Translations under genes and position numbers: made by a program
Notes under the pieces: model-generated
Told to the model about the DNA's origin: nothing
The model's input: the letters and a program-made list of their open reading frames with translations, nothing else
The model's database searches: none
Shown here: piece after piece, positions 8,082-16,414 of the stretch
How positions within the stretch are numbered: position 1 is the first letter of the stretch
How the letters are laid out: each line of letters starts with the position of its first letter
NCBI GenBank assembly: GCA_036676175.1
Contig: JAKFDL010000023.1
Location: 44,394 to 108,393, forward strand
Source of the DNA: Methylotenera_A sp036676175
Lineage (GTDB): Bacteria > Pseudomonadota > Gammaproteobacteria > Burkholderiales > Methylophilaceae
Direction: 5' to 3'
DNA length: 64,000 nucleotides

Positions 8082-8755
8082 CAGTTGTTGTTACACGTGG
8101 TTTCTTTAACAAAGCGTTTATCTAAAAAGTTGTGCCATAAGCATAACCATACTGGCCATACATGACCGCCTGAAATTCTGTCAACATGCGCTACCGGTAG
8201 TGCTTGTGCCATCATGAAATGGCTTTTGGCAAAACGGTCGTCTTCACCATAGCCTAAATGTATTTCAATATCCTTAGCATTTGCGTTGGCTTTCAGCCAA
8301 CGCCAGTTACCTAGTTCGGTATCATCATCTGCAACAGCTTCTGGTAGCCATTCCATTATGCCCCCCGCCTGCGCAATTTCGCCAGTCGTGATGCGGTTGC
8401 CGGGATAGGGTGCTAACAGTAGCAAACCTGCCAGTTTTGCTGGATAACGATTGGCATAAGCGATTGTTACATAACCGCCTATGGAAATACCAGCCAGCCA
8501 GATATTTTTATAGCCTTTGCTCAGTGCGGGTTGAATCAAGTGGGTATCGATTTCAGTTAAGGCGGTTTGATCGGCAATATGATGAAACGATAACTCTGCC
8601 ATCATTAAATCAATCGGTAATTGACGCTCTTGTACCGCTGTGACGAAACCTTCCTTGATAAAATCTTCTGGCAGATGATAAGCACCAGGCAGCAATATAA
8701 CGAGCGTTTCGGCGTGTTGTCTAGGCTGTGCCAGATAGCTTAGTTGGCGCATCAA
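8081..8755 (-). CDS. Alpha/beta-hydrolase fold esterase or thioesterase, pigment locus
   Basis: A 224-aa alpha/beta hydrolase with a nucleophile elbow GISIGG (Ser91), an oxyanion region LLPGAYH near residue 21, a likely acid in GYGEDDRF near residue 177, and a catalytic His in GGHVWPVW near residue 201. No signal peptide is apparent, so it probably acts in the cytoplasm. It overlaps the exporter gene upstream by 4 bases and the deacetylase downstream by 1. Possible roles are releasing polyene chains from ACP or CoA, or processing an ester-linked intermediate; neither is shown by sequence. Hydrolases of this kind are not a core part of the aryl-polyene loci I know. Confidence 0.7.
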   Translation of the reverse strand: MMRQLSYLAQPRQHAETLVILLPGAYHLPEDFIKEGFVTAVQERQLPIDLMMAELSFHHIADQTALTEIDTHLIQPALSKGYKNIWLAGISIGGYVTIAYANRYPAKLAGLLLLAPYPGNRITTGEIAQAGGIMEWLPEAVADDDTELGNWRWLKANANAKDIEIHLGYGEDDRFAKSHFMMAQALPVAHVDRISGGHVWPVWLCLWHNFLDKRFVKETTCNNN

Positions 8756-11166
8756 GGCCTGTTTTCCTGTTTAGAACTGCTGCGAGCAAATACTGCCGAG
8801 AACACCAGCGCAAGTATGACGCCCGGCGCTACAGTGACTCCCATTGCCTGCAATACAGGTACGCTGGAAAATGCCAACAGACCAAACCCCAGCACCGTCG
8901 CAACATTGGCAAACAATAGCGATGCATAAGTGCGCGGGGAAATTTCCGGTGTTTGTTGGTTAAGTGGTGGGTTAAAGAATAGCGCGTAGTTAGAGCCTAT
9001 GGCTACAATCAGCAACAAGCCAATTAAGTGCAATATAATCAATTGCTGTCCCACTAATGCCAATCCTGCGCTAACAGTCAGCACAGAGGCAGCCAGTGGG
9101 GCAATGACCGTCATCACATGCATAGGTGAACGCAACACAAACAGCAGCAGTATCACAATCGCTAATAAGCCAGCCAGCGATAACAAGATAGCTTCATGCA
9201 TGTAAGATGAATACAAGCGGTTGGATTCAGTTTTCATATCAATGAACAATGCGTTTGCAACCTTTGCTTGGGTTAAGGCCTTGTGCACTTGGTCGGCATC
9301 AAGGTTACCAGTTTCAGCCGCAGTTAAAGGCACCAGTGCGCTCCAGCGCTGACCCTGTTGTAGCAACATCGCATCTACTGCCATTGCCATTGACGTCCCT
9401 TCTAAGTCACTACGTTGCAGCAGAGGTTGATTACGGACAGTTTCTACATCTTGCAGGAAAGGTGCAAATACTTTGGCGCGGACTGGTAAATCTTGAATGG
9501 CCTGCACTAGTCTGGGTTTTAATTCTGCAGCAACTGGCAAGCTGGCCAGTCGTGCCTGCTGAGTGCTTTGACTGGGCAGGTAATGGCTGGCGCTATCGAA
9601 GCTGGTGAGTACTCCCTTCGCCACTAATGGTTGCAACGCTCTCGACACTTTTTCAGTAGCAACAAGCACCGCTTCCTGACTATCCCCAGAAACCACAACT
9701 ACGTAACGTACATCAGGCGCACCCATACCCGCACGCAACCTAGTATCAAGCGCCTGGTCAGCTGCGGACACTGGGCTCAAAGCTGAAAGTTCGGTGCCCC
9801 ATAAGTCATGATGGTGTTGGTAAACCACGACACTGGATGCCACGATGAGCCCGATTGCTGGCCAACGTAAGTGCCGAGCCAGCACTGCCCAATGCGATAA
9901 TTTTAATCCAGCTTTGGTGACGTCCTGAATTTGAAAGCCAGCCGGCAGCAAATGTGGCAATACATAACGCGTCATCGCTGCGGCAGCAATCAAGCCGGCT
10001 GTTGAATACAAACCAAGTTGTGCTAAACCTGGAAACCCCGATAACAATAATGCGACAAAGCCGAATACAGAAGTGAGGACGCCAAGCCGGACGGTCGGCC
10101 ATACCTGCTTTACCCATTGTTTACGGTTCGGTTCGTTATCAGTATTTGCGGCATAATTCGATTGCATGAATAAATAGATGGAATAATCGACTGCCTCACC
10201 AATTAAAGCCGTACCAAAACCCAGTGTTATACCATGTACAACCCCAAATCCTAGGCTGACGGAGGCGATGCCTGCCAATATGCCTGTGGCTACTGGCAGA
10301 AAACCTAGCAGCAAGGCTGATAACGAACGATAAACCGCCAACAGCAGAATTGCGATAAGCAAAGTACTAATGACAAATATCAGTCGGACTTGGCTTTTAA
10401 TGCTATCGCGGGACACCACTGAGAAGACGCCAGGTCCAGTCATTAACAATTTTGGGCGGTTTGCCAAACCATGGCCGATACTAGCAGACGCTTTGCTGAA
10501 CGCACCTTCAATGATCTGTATTGCCTGCTTTTGCGCATCGGTATCAGAGCCTAAAGCCCGTGTCTGAATCAGCAATAAGGCGGTCTTGCCATCACGCGAT
10601 GCCCAGGCGCCTTCTATCATTTGTGGACGGCTACCCGCATTGAATTGATCTAGCAGTTGCAGCATTTCACCTGTAGGATCGTGTGGCAACAACGACTTGA
10701 ACAATAAACCAGCTGGGGAGGCGATCTGGTCAATGCTGTCGCTAATTGCCGTGCGTAGGCCATCTTCAGTGAAACGTTCGGGCGTCACAGCCGGGCTTAG
10801 CAGATAACGGTTGTTGAACAGATAATTGCGATCACGCTCGGCGGTGACAGGCTCTCCATTGTTAACCGAGATGAATGCAGGATTATTGCGCAGTGACTGT
10901 GCAACTTCTTTGGAAATCTTTGCACGCGTACTTGCGTCCGCATCTTCTATGCCTACCAGTATCAGTCGGGAGGCTAGGCCATCTTTAAGCTGATCCATTA
11001 GTAGTTGCTGCTCGGCAGTCGGGGTGCTCGGCAGGAAAGCTGACAGGTCGGCAGTAAAGTGGCTGCGGCTAATAATGACCAGACTCACGATTAGCATGAC
11101 TAGCCAAACCGCGATTGCGCTCTTAGCTTTTATACTAAGACGGCGTTGCAATGCAGTTAAACTCAT
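8752..11166 (-). CDS. MMPL/RND-family exporter of the aryl-polyene locus
   Basis: Large inner-membrane protein of 804 aa with the two-fold repeat of RND/MMPL transporters: a TM helix at about 15-35, a large periplasmic loop, five clustered helices near 265-400, a second helix near 435, a second large loop, and five helices near 650-790. This is the predicted exporter that accompanies aryl-polyene and xanthomonadin clusters (XanF in Xanthomonas), proposed to move the pigment-lipid across the inner membrane. The stop overlaps the alpha/beta hydrolase start by 4 bases. The LolA-like gene upstream ends 38 bases before it, suggesting that exporter and periplasmic carrier work in sequence. No truncation is visible. 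Confidence 0.87.
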   Translation of the reverse strand: MSLTALQRRLSIKAKSAIAVWLVMLIVSLVIISRSHFTADLSAFLPSTPTAEQQLLMDQLKDGLASRLILVGIEDADASTRAKISKEVAQSLRNNPAFISVNNGEPVTAERDRNYLFNNRYLLSPAVTPERFTEDGLRTAISDSIDQIASPAGLLFKSLLPHDPTGEMLQLLDQFNAGSRPQMIEGAWASRDGKTALLLIQTRALGSDTDAQKQAIQIIEGAFSKASASIGHGLANRPKLLMTGPGVFSVVSRDSIKSQVRLIFVISTLLIAILLLAVYRSLSALLLGFLPVATGILAGIASVSLGFGVVHGITLGFGTALIGEAVDYSIYLFMQSNYAANTDNEPNRKQWVKQVWPTVRLGVLTSVFGFVALLLSGFPGLAQLGLYSTAGLIAAAAMTRYVLPHLLPAGFQIQDVTKAGLKLSHWAVLARHLRWPAIGLIVASSVVVYQHHHDLWGTELSALSPVSAADQALDTRLRAGMGAPDVRYVVVVSGDSQEAVLVATEKVSRALQPLVAKGVLTSFDSASHYLPSQSTQQARLASLPVAAELKPRLVQAIQDLPVRAKVFAPFLQDVETVRNQPLLQRSDLEGTSMAMAVDAMLLQQGQRWSALVPLTAAETGNLDADQVHKALTQAKVANALFIDMKTESNRLYSSYMHEAILLSLAGLLAIVILLLFVLRSPMHVMTVIAPLAASVLTVSAGLALVGQQLIILHLIGLLLIVAIGSNYALFFNPPLNQQTPEISPRTYASLLFANVATVLGFGLLAFSSVPVLQAMGVTVAPGVILALVFSAVFARSSSKQENRP

Positions 11167-11204
11167 AAGGTGGTCAGCTTCAGGAATGGCAACAATAAGC
11201 TAAC

Positions 11205-11807
11205 TTAAAGCGATGGCAATGGGGTGATGGTCATTTGCGAGTTGTCACCATCAGCCTGTAAAATGTTGATGGTTTGTAGCACATTACCTGAACCTGCAAT
11301 GCTGATTTTAGCCACTATCTTTTTCATTTTATTTTCTATTGGCAGTAAAGTAAGGTTCCAGTTTTGCTGGTCGCCTTCAATAGTTAACTGATAATTACGC
11401 TCTAAGGCCTTGCGATCACCTGCGAGCGTACCGCGGATGCTGTCAATAAATGCAGCGACTTCAGGGTAGTTATGCAGTGGTAATACCCGTTTTTTGCCAC
11501 GCTGCTCTACAATCAACTTATCCTTATCCAGTACCATGCTCTCAAGTTTAGGTTTTAAGGTGCGCTTTTCCAGGCGGTCTGGCGCGCTGTAAAATAATTC
11601 ACCAGATGATTCCACCGGCTTTTCAAGAATGGCGATGGATTTTATTTCAACAAAGCTTGCATGCCCGGAACGTGTGGTAGCCAGCGACTGCATCAGTTGC
11701 TCTATGTCCCAGGTGCTTTCTGCATGGCTAAGGACGGCAAACAACAATATGCATGAGAAGAGCGCGAGTTGTAAAAAACTGCCATGTTTTAATTTGATTA
11801 TAGTCAT
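11205..11807 (-). CDS. LolA-like periplasmic carrier, pigment locus
   Basis: A 200-aa secreted protein with a cleavable signal peptide (hydrophobic residues 11-27, ending near SHA before ESTW) and the LolA-type fold: a GHASFVEIKSIAIL strand, GELFYSAPDRLEKRT and a C-terminal TINILQADGDNSQMTI strand. Aryl-polyene loci carry a LolA paralogue distinct from the housekeeping lipoprotein carrier. It is thought to ferry the hydrophobic pigment-lipid from the exporter to the outer membrane. The start overlaps the upstream acyltransferase by ATGA. A housekeeping role is less likely because it is embedded in the pigment operon. Confidence 0.83.
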   Translation of the reverse strand: MTIIKLKHGSFLQLALFSCILLFAVLSHAESTWDIEQLMQSLATTRSGHASFVEIKSIAILEKPVESSGELFYSAPDRLEKRTLKPKLESMVLDKDKLIVEQRGKKRVLPLHNYPEVAAFIDSIRGTLAGDRKALERNYQLTIEGDQQNWNLTLLPIENKMKKIVAKISIAGSGNVLQTINILQADGDNSQMTITPLPSL

Positions 11808-12766
11808 AAAACTTTATTTACCTTGTCGTTTAAAGAGCATGGCACAGATTGCCAGTAATCAAAAAAGTTAAACCAATTATAAGGAGCTAAGCGCGTGTAA
11901 CGATTTAGCAACTCGGTATAACGCGCAATCGCCATATCTACCGCTTGGTCGCGTTGACCTTGGGGGATATCTGAAAAATCTGCCAGTGTCTCAAAATGTA
12001 CTTGGTAGCGATTTCCCCCCATATATAATCCCACCATGAACACGACCGGGCGGCGCAACAAGGCGGCCATGCGAAATGGGCCAGTGGGTAACCCAGCGCT
12101 AGTGCCCAGCAAATTGATTGGTGCCATAGGTTCATTCCCCAATGTACGGTCTGACAGCATGCCTACTAGCATGCCATCATCAAGCCGTTCTTGCACTTGA
12201 AGCATAGAATCGATATGTCCTAAGGGGATAACGTCCATAGCGGCTTCTGGGTTGATAGCAGCTAACATGGAATTGATTTTTTGTGCATTGTCTTCATGCA
12301 TGACCATCGCGACTCGCAAGCCTGGAACCTGTCGACCGATCGCGCGCATCACCTCGAAGCTGCCAAGATGTGCACCCATTAAAAATACACCCTTGCCTGC
12401 ATCAATCAGTGGGCGGATATGTTCCTTACCCTGAAGGTCGATATCGAATAAATCATAACTTCGGTTAACCAGGTAGATGCGATCATGAATGGTGGCAGCA
12501 AAGTAGAAAAAATGTCGGTATAAATCTAGCAAGGTAGCCGGACGCCCTAATGCACGCGGCAGGTAATTGAGTGAGGCACGGCGACTATCGGGGGCAAATA
12601 ACACAAAATAAAGTGCAACTAAATGTAGTACCGAACGGGCAGCTCCGCGACCTAGTCGCAGAGATATCCAGCTCATGATGCGTAGCATCGGCATATTGCT
12701 GCGTTCTTGCCGTTTGAGCCAAGTCGCAGGAGATTTTATGTGATCTCTTTTGGTCGCCGCTGTCAT
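11804..12766 (-). CDS. LpxL-like (lipid A type) acyltransferase, pigment locus
   Basis: Membrane-associated acyltransferase of 320 aa in the LpxL/HtrB superfamily, matching the predicted acyltransferases found in aryl-polyene clusters. The HX4[DE] catalytic motif appears as HLGSFE near residue 130 (from MGAHLGSFEVM). A hydrophobic stretch at about 45-62 fits the inner-membrane anchor. It probably acylates the lipid part of the pigment conjugate; substrate unproven. The start chosen is the ATG at 12766, one base beyond the stop of the upstream dehydratase. The longer frame from 12799 would run 30 bases into that gene without a clear ribosome site. It ends overlapping the LolA-like gene by ATGA. 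Confidence 0.82.
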   Translation of the reverse strand: MTAATKRDHIKSPATWLKRQERSNMPMLRIMSWISLRLGRGAARSVLHLVALYFVLFAPDSRRASLNYLPRALGRPATLLDLYRHFFYFAATIHDRIYLVNRSYDLFDIDLQGKEHIRPLIDAGKGVFLMGAHLGSFEVMRAIGRQVPGLRVAMVMHEDNAQKINSMLAAINPEAAMDVIPLGHIDSMLQVQERLDDGMLVGMLSDRTLGNEPMAPINLLGTSAGLPTGPFRMAALLRRPVVFMVGLYMGGNRYQVHFETLADFSDIPQGQRDQAVDMAIARYTELLNRYTRLAPYNWFNFFDYWQSVPCSLNDKVNKVL

Positions 12767-12767
12767 G

Positions 12768-13082
12768 TTAAGACTCTGAAGCTTGCTGCCTTGCAACAAG
12801 GTTGCCAGTCACAATATGGCGGTTACCTTTTAACACTTCAAATTTTAATGCGCCATTTGCCAGTTGCTCATGTTCAATGATCACCGTCTCATTGGGTTTT
12901 AGCGGGCTCAAAAACTTGACGGATGCGATTTGCCAAGCAGTCGCAGTCAATCCGGTATCAATCGCAATGGCATGCATGACTTCATCTAGCAGCACGACGC
13001 CAGGCACAATCGGCGTACCTGGAAAATGTCCTGCGAAAGCAGGGTGATCTATCGGTAATTTTAGGAGCGTTTGCTTTTTCAT
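12768..13082 (-). CDS. FabZ-like 3-hydroxyacyl-ACP dehydratase (ApeI-like)
   Basis: A 104-aa single hotdog domain with the FabZ signature HPAFAGHFPGTPIVPGVV (residues 13-30), in which the HFPG histidine is the usual catalytic base, followed by LLDEVMHAI. It is shorter than housekeeping FabZ (about 145-150 aa) and ends soon after the beta-sheet core. It would dehydrate 3-hydroxyacyl-ACP during polyene extension, probably as a partner of the other dehydratase at 4692-5150. It lies between the aryl-ACP ligase (10 bases upstream) and the LpxL-like acyltransferase (start one base after the stop). Confidence in the family is high. Confidence 0.82.
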   Translation of the reverse strand: MKKQTLLKLPIDHPAFAGHFPGTPIVPGVVLLDEVMHAIAIDTGLTATAWQIASVKFLSPLKPNETVIIEHEQLANGALKFEVLKGNRHIVTGNLVARQQASES

Positions 13083-13092
13083 ATTGGGCTTT

Positions 13093-14448
13093 TTATCTCT
13101 GCGTACAGCTTAAATCATTGTGCATTGACGCTGAGAATAGTTTTTTAAGTGCTTCGCGTGGCAATTTACCGGTGTCGTTTCTTGGTAAAGACTCAACGAA
13201 CAACAATGGCCTTGGCAAAAAAACCGGGTCTATCTGTAAGCGCAATGCTGCCAGAAGGGCAGAAGCAGTCAAACTTGGCGCAACTACACATGCAGCTAAA
13301 CGGGTGACATGGTCATGCGACAACTCATCTGGCATATAAAAAGCGCCGTCAATGACACCATTAATGGCATTCAAGTGATGATTCAGATTAGCCAGTGAGC
13401 TACGTTTACCCGCGATATTAATCAAATCTTGCTGACGGCCAAGTAATAAAAAATAGTCAGCATCCGTCAGCTCTATGATGTCGTTAAGAGGTGAGGCTAT
13501 TTCTACATGCCCGCCACCTGCCCAAATTTGTTCGGCATGCTGTGTTAATTTTACATCTGGCAGTAAATGCCATACCTCAGTTTGAGTGGTATGTCGCGTT
13601 GCTATCTGTCCAGTTTCTGTACTACCGTATATTTCGATTAAAGGAGACTTTAGATTCTTTTCAATTTTATGTGCTAACTGCGGTGATAAAGGTGCGGTTG
13701 CAGATAATGTCAGTGTAAGCGCGGGCACTTTGAGTTCAGCATCTAATAACAATCGCAAGTGTAATGGGGTAGAGACCAAGATGCGTGGTGAAGGGATGGC
13801 TTCCAGAATGTTGCAAATATCTGCAGGATAAAATGGATGTGCGCTACTAAGCGCATTGCCACTTTGCATAGGCAGCAATACTGTAGACTCCAGCCCGTAC
13901 ATATGCTGAGGTGGAATTGTGCCAACTATGATGTAACGAGTGTTAGCCAGCAATCCAAGTCTCGCTGCCTGTGCCTGCACATTGCTCACCAACGCACCCC
14001 AGCTTTTAGAATGCGGGATAGGCGTGCCGGTAGAGCCTGAGGTAAATACAATGGCTATGAGTTGCTGGATGCTGATCTGGGGAATTGCTATTTTTACCGC
14101 ATGCTGAATAGGCATAGGCGGATAACGAAATTGCGGTAATGCAACACTGCAATCGTCATGGTCATGCAGGCAGAATACATCGGGAGAAAAAGCCTGTAGC
14201 TGCCGCACCATATCTGGCGTATGTGTGGGTGGTAACACGCTTATTTTGTTGCAAACAATGGCTGCAGCCAAACCAACTGTAAAATGATAGCGGTCTCGAC
14301 ATAAGTTAAGGATGTGTTTACCTGCAGGCAGTAAGGTTGTTAGATAGTTAACGTCAGCCAGAAATTTTTCAACAGAAATGGCTTTGCCTTCATGCCATGC
14401 GATTGTTGCGTCAAAAGTGGTATGGGTGATTAGCGGTAAGGTTTGCAT
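13093..14448 (-). CDS. AMP-forming aryl-ACP/CoA ligase (ApeH-like)
   Basis: An ANL-superfamily adenylating enzyme of 451 aa, short relative to typical acyl-CoA synthetases (500-550). The P-loop-like core A3 motif is VFTSGSTGTPIPHSK near residue 132. EIYGSTETGQIA near residue 270 is the A5 motif. The hinge is seen at LGRQQDLINIAGKRS near 345, and the terminal catalytic lysine probably sits in PRNDTGKLPRE. It would activate the hydroxybenzoate from the chorismatase and load it on the ACP at 15156-15425. All core motifs are present. The gene is cotranscribed with the ACP and membrane protein upstream; a 45-base gap separates it from the latter. Confidence 0.85.
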   Translation of the reverse strand: MQTLPLITHTTFDATIAWHEGKAISVEKFLADVNYLTTLLPAGKHILNLCRDRYHFTVGLAAAIVCNKISVLPPTHTPDMVRQLQAFSPDVFCLHDHDDCSVALPQFRYPPMPIQHAVKIAIPQISIQQLIAIVFTSGSTGTPIPHSKSWGALVSNVQAQAARLGLLANTRYIIVGTIPPQHMYGLESTVLLPMQSGNALSSAHPFYPADICNILEAIPSPRILVSTPLHLRLLLDAELKVPALTLTLSATAPLSPQLAHKIEKNLKSPLIEIYGSTETGQIATRHTTQTEVWHLLPDVKLTQHAEQIWAGGGHVEIASPLNDIIELTDADYFLLLGRQQDLINIAGKRSSLANLNHHLNAINGVIDGAFYMPDELSHDHVTRLAACVVAPSLTASALLAALRLQIDPVFLPRPLLFVESLPRNDTGKLPREALKKLFSASMHNDLSCTQR

Positions 14449-14493
14449 GGAAAAGAGTTAAAACTTACCGAGCATAATAAATCGGTGGGTAAA

Positions 14494-15141
14494 TTAGCGT
14501 ACACGGCTAGATTTATCTAAATACGCATATACTGCATCAAGTACATGCCCGCTAGGTAAATCTGTCAATAGACGTCGACGTAACATGAATTCAGCTAAGA
14601 ACATTAATGCAACGAGCGGTAGTGTTAAAAAGTTTACAAAGAATGACCATGTGGTTAGCGGGGCCAGAAAGAACAATGCAGTTGAGGTAATGCCAATGAT
14701 TGCAAAAAATACCACCCAAGCTACGGTCACGTTGCGCGCGTAACTTTCATGTGCTGGGGGTAGCGTTCCACGATTGATTATTTCGGCAAAAAACACGCAT
14801 AAAGGTTTCCGTCCTGGTAATAAAGTCAGGCCAAAAGTCATTGCTAACGCTAGCATCAACCCTATATCCAGCATCCAGAATATTAGCCCAGTATGTTGCT
14901 TTATAAATGGCCATGCCAGCCAAGAGGCGGCAATTAAAATCAATAATGAACATACGCTAACTAAGCGCGACTTAGCTTTCCAGGCATAGGTAACCACCAG
15001 CATGAATATGGGTGCTAAAGCTAACGTTGCGCCAAGCGCGCTGGCTTGGCCTAAGGTATTGACGTGATGTACCAGTAATGCATACATCACAATGACTGCC
15101 GTGATACCTAATCCGCGCGCAATTCTGATGGCTTTAGGCAT
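14494..15141 (-). CDS. Integral membrane protein of aryl-polyene clusters (COG4648-like)
   Basis: A 215-aa hydrophobic protein with about six predicted transmembrane helices and no recognised catalytic motif. Its C-terminus is cytoplasmic and basic (MLRRRLLTDLPSGH). Predicted membrane proteins of this size sit next to the ACP in many aryl-polyene loci; their role is unknown. It starts 14 bases after the ACP stop and ends 45 bases before the ligase. I assign it on context, size and hydropathy rather than on strong motifs. Confidence 0.65.
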   Translation of the reverse strand: MPKAIRIARGLGITAVIVMYALLVHHVNTLGQASALGATLALAPIFMLVVTYAWKAKSRLVSVCSLLILIAASWLAWPFIKQHTGLIFWMLDIGLMLALAMTFGLTLLPGRKPLCVFFAEIINRGTLPPAHESYARNVTVAWVVFFAIIGITSTALFFLAPLTTWSFFVNFLTLPLVALMFLAEFMLRRRLLTDLPSGHVLDAVYAYLDKSSRVR

Positions 15142-15155
15142 CTTTTATTTGAATC

Positions 15156-15425
15156 TCAAGTTGATCGGTGTGCCGCTACATAATCCGTTAGATTACGTAA
15201 AGAACTGAAGATTTGGTGATTGTTCTCGCTATCTGCTTTAAGCTGCAAGCCGTAGCGTTTTGAAACGACCAAAGCAACTTCGAGGATATCAATGGAATCC
15301 AGGCCAAGTCCGTCACCGTAAAGCGGCGCTTCCGGGTCAATTTCGGCTGCAGTCGTATCTAGATTTAAAGCCTGCACCATTAGTTCAGCTATTTCAATCT
15401 GCAAGGTTGTGTTGTTTTCAGTCAT
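15156..15425 (-). CDS. Acyl carrier protein of the aryl-polyene pathway
   Basis: An acidic 89-aa carrier protein with the phosphopantetheine attachment motif GLDSIDILE (Ser44), helix I ALNLDTTAAEIDPEAPL before it, and a normal helix II EVALVVSKRYG after it. It would carry the hydroxybenzoyl starter and growing polyene chain. It is the first gene of the minus-strand operon and the only ACP in the locus; several characterised aryl-polyene systems have two. No phosphopantetheinyl transferase gene was found in the window, so a housekeeping enzyme must modify it. Confidence 0.88.
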   Translation of the reverse strand: MTENNTTLQIEIAELMVQALNLDTTAAEIDPEAPLYGDGLGLDSIDILEVALVVSKRYGLQLKADSENNHQIFSSLRNLTDYVAAHRST

Positions 15426-15952
15426 GATTGTCTTTTTAAAATAAACTCGTTCGATTGGATGAGTAATTAACGGATGCGGTAATAGTATAGTGAGTCGCTA
15501 CACAAGTGAAGTTTTTTTGTGGATCCTTTAGAAACTCAACAAATACTTAAACGACATTGCTATAACGACATAAAAGCTAAACTAAGCTCGTTCATTATAT
15601 CAAGTTGTCCGTAATCGAAACATAAGCAAATTCTTACAATAGATTAAGATGAATCAAAACAATCATTGCTACTTGCAAAGTTAAACGGCAACCCTCAGGG
15701 TTGCCGTTTTTTGTCTAGTTCGAGATCTAATTTATAAAGCGAACATCGACAGTTGCAGATTAAGCTTCTACAACTTTTAAATTAATAAGAATCTGTCCGA
15801 TTTTAGAGTAAGAATTTTCTTATATGACAAGATTGTATCGAGTAGGCAGCACGTTTGTTAAAAAATTTTAGCTTCAGTTAGATGGCACACAGACAACTTT
15901 TCAAAACCTTGTAATCTGTGACTAACTAAATAGTTTAGATAAAGGATTAATC
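15426..15952. other. Intergenic region between pigment operon and stress block
   Basis: This 527-base gap has no credible ORF. For the minus-strand pigment operon a weak promoter is possible: AGTATA at 15484-15489 (TATACT on the minus strand) with AGTGAA at 15505-15510, although the 15-base spacer is short. A strong plus-strand terminator hairpin lies at 15683-15712 and is listed separately. The remainder is A/T-rich. Confidence 0.5.
15683..15712 (+). terminator. Strong intrinsic terminator without an upstream ORF
   Basis: A 12-bp perfect stem AAACGGCAACCC / GGGTTGCCGTTT with loop TCA is followed by a run of T (15707-15712). It is oriented for plus-strand transcripts, yet no plus-strand gene lies between 15426 and here, so it may end a small RNA. 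A TACAAT at 15635-15640 is a possible -10 box. Confidence 0.75.
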
Positions 15953-16393
15953 ATGCATTTCTTACGCAACATTTTTCTGATATTACCGCTGAGCTTTAGT
16001 TTAAGTGTATTGGCAGCAGATCCAAATAATACCACTGAACAAAGAGACAAAACTTTGGAGCGCCGTCACTCTGGAGAAACGATGCCAATGCGCGATTGCC
16101 TGGTTAAAAATGGTAATGATAAAGCCTTTTGTGAAAAGGAATTAGCTGACAATCCTACCGGTGTCAAAGCTACTGATACCCCCCGTCGTAGCATCCCTAA
16201 CACCAACACTCAAATGCGGGATGATATTAAAACGAGAAATACCAATCCTACAGATGTACAAACGCCTGACAGTCAACTGAGCGTTCCAAGGATTGAACCG
16301 TTACCACCTAGCAGTAATAATTCCAGTGGCAGCACTCCCAATACTACAGGCACGGGTAATGCAAACGCTGCTGGTACTAATACAACACAATAA
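15953..16393 (+). CDS. Secreted low-complexity hypothetical protein
   Basis: A 146-aa protein with a clear signal peptide (hydrophobic core residues 8-20, cleavage near VLAA before DPNN). The mature part is hydrophilic. It has one Cys-containing block (MRDCLVKNGNDKAFCEKEL), whose two cysteines may form a disulfide, then a Thr/Asn/Pro-rich tail with no clear fold. It is probably periplasmic or extracellular. It heads the stress block and is followed 21 bases later by a membrane protein gene, so the two may be cotranscribed. I do not recognise a family. Confidence 0.65.
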   Translation: MHFLRNIFLILPLSFSLSVLAADPNNTTEQRDKTLERRHSGETMPMRDCLVKNGNDKAFCEKELADNPTGVKATDTPRRSIPNTNTQMRDDIKTRNTNPTDVQTPDSQLSVPRIEPLPPSSNNSSGSTPNTTGTGNANAAGTNTTQ

Positions 16394-16414
16394 ATCGGAC
16401 ACGCTGCCGCAGGA

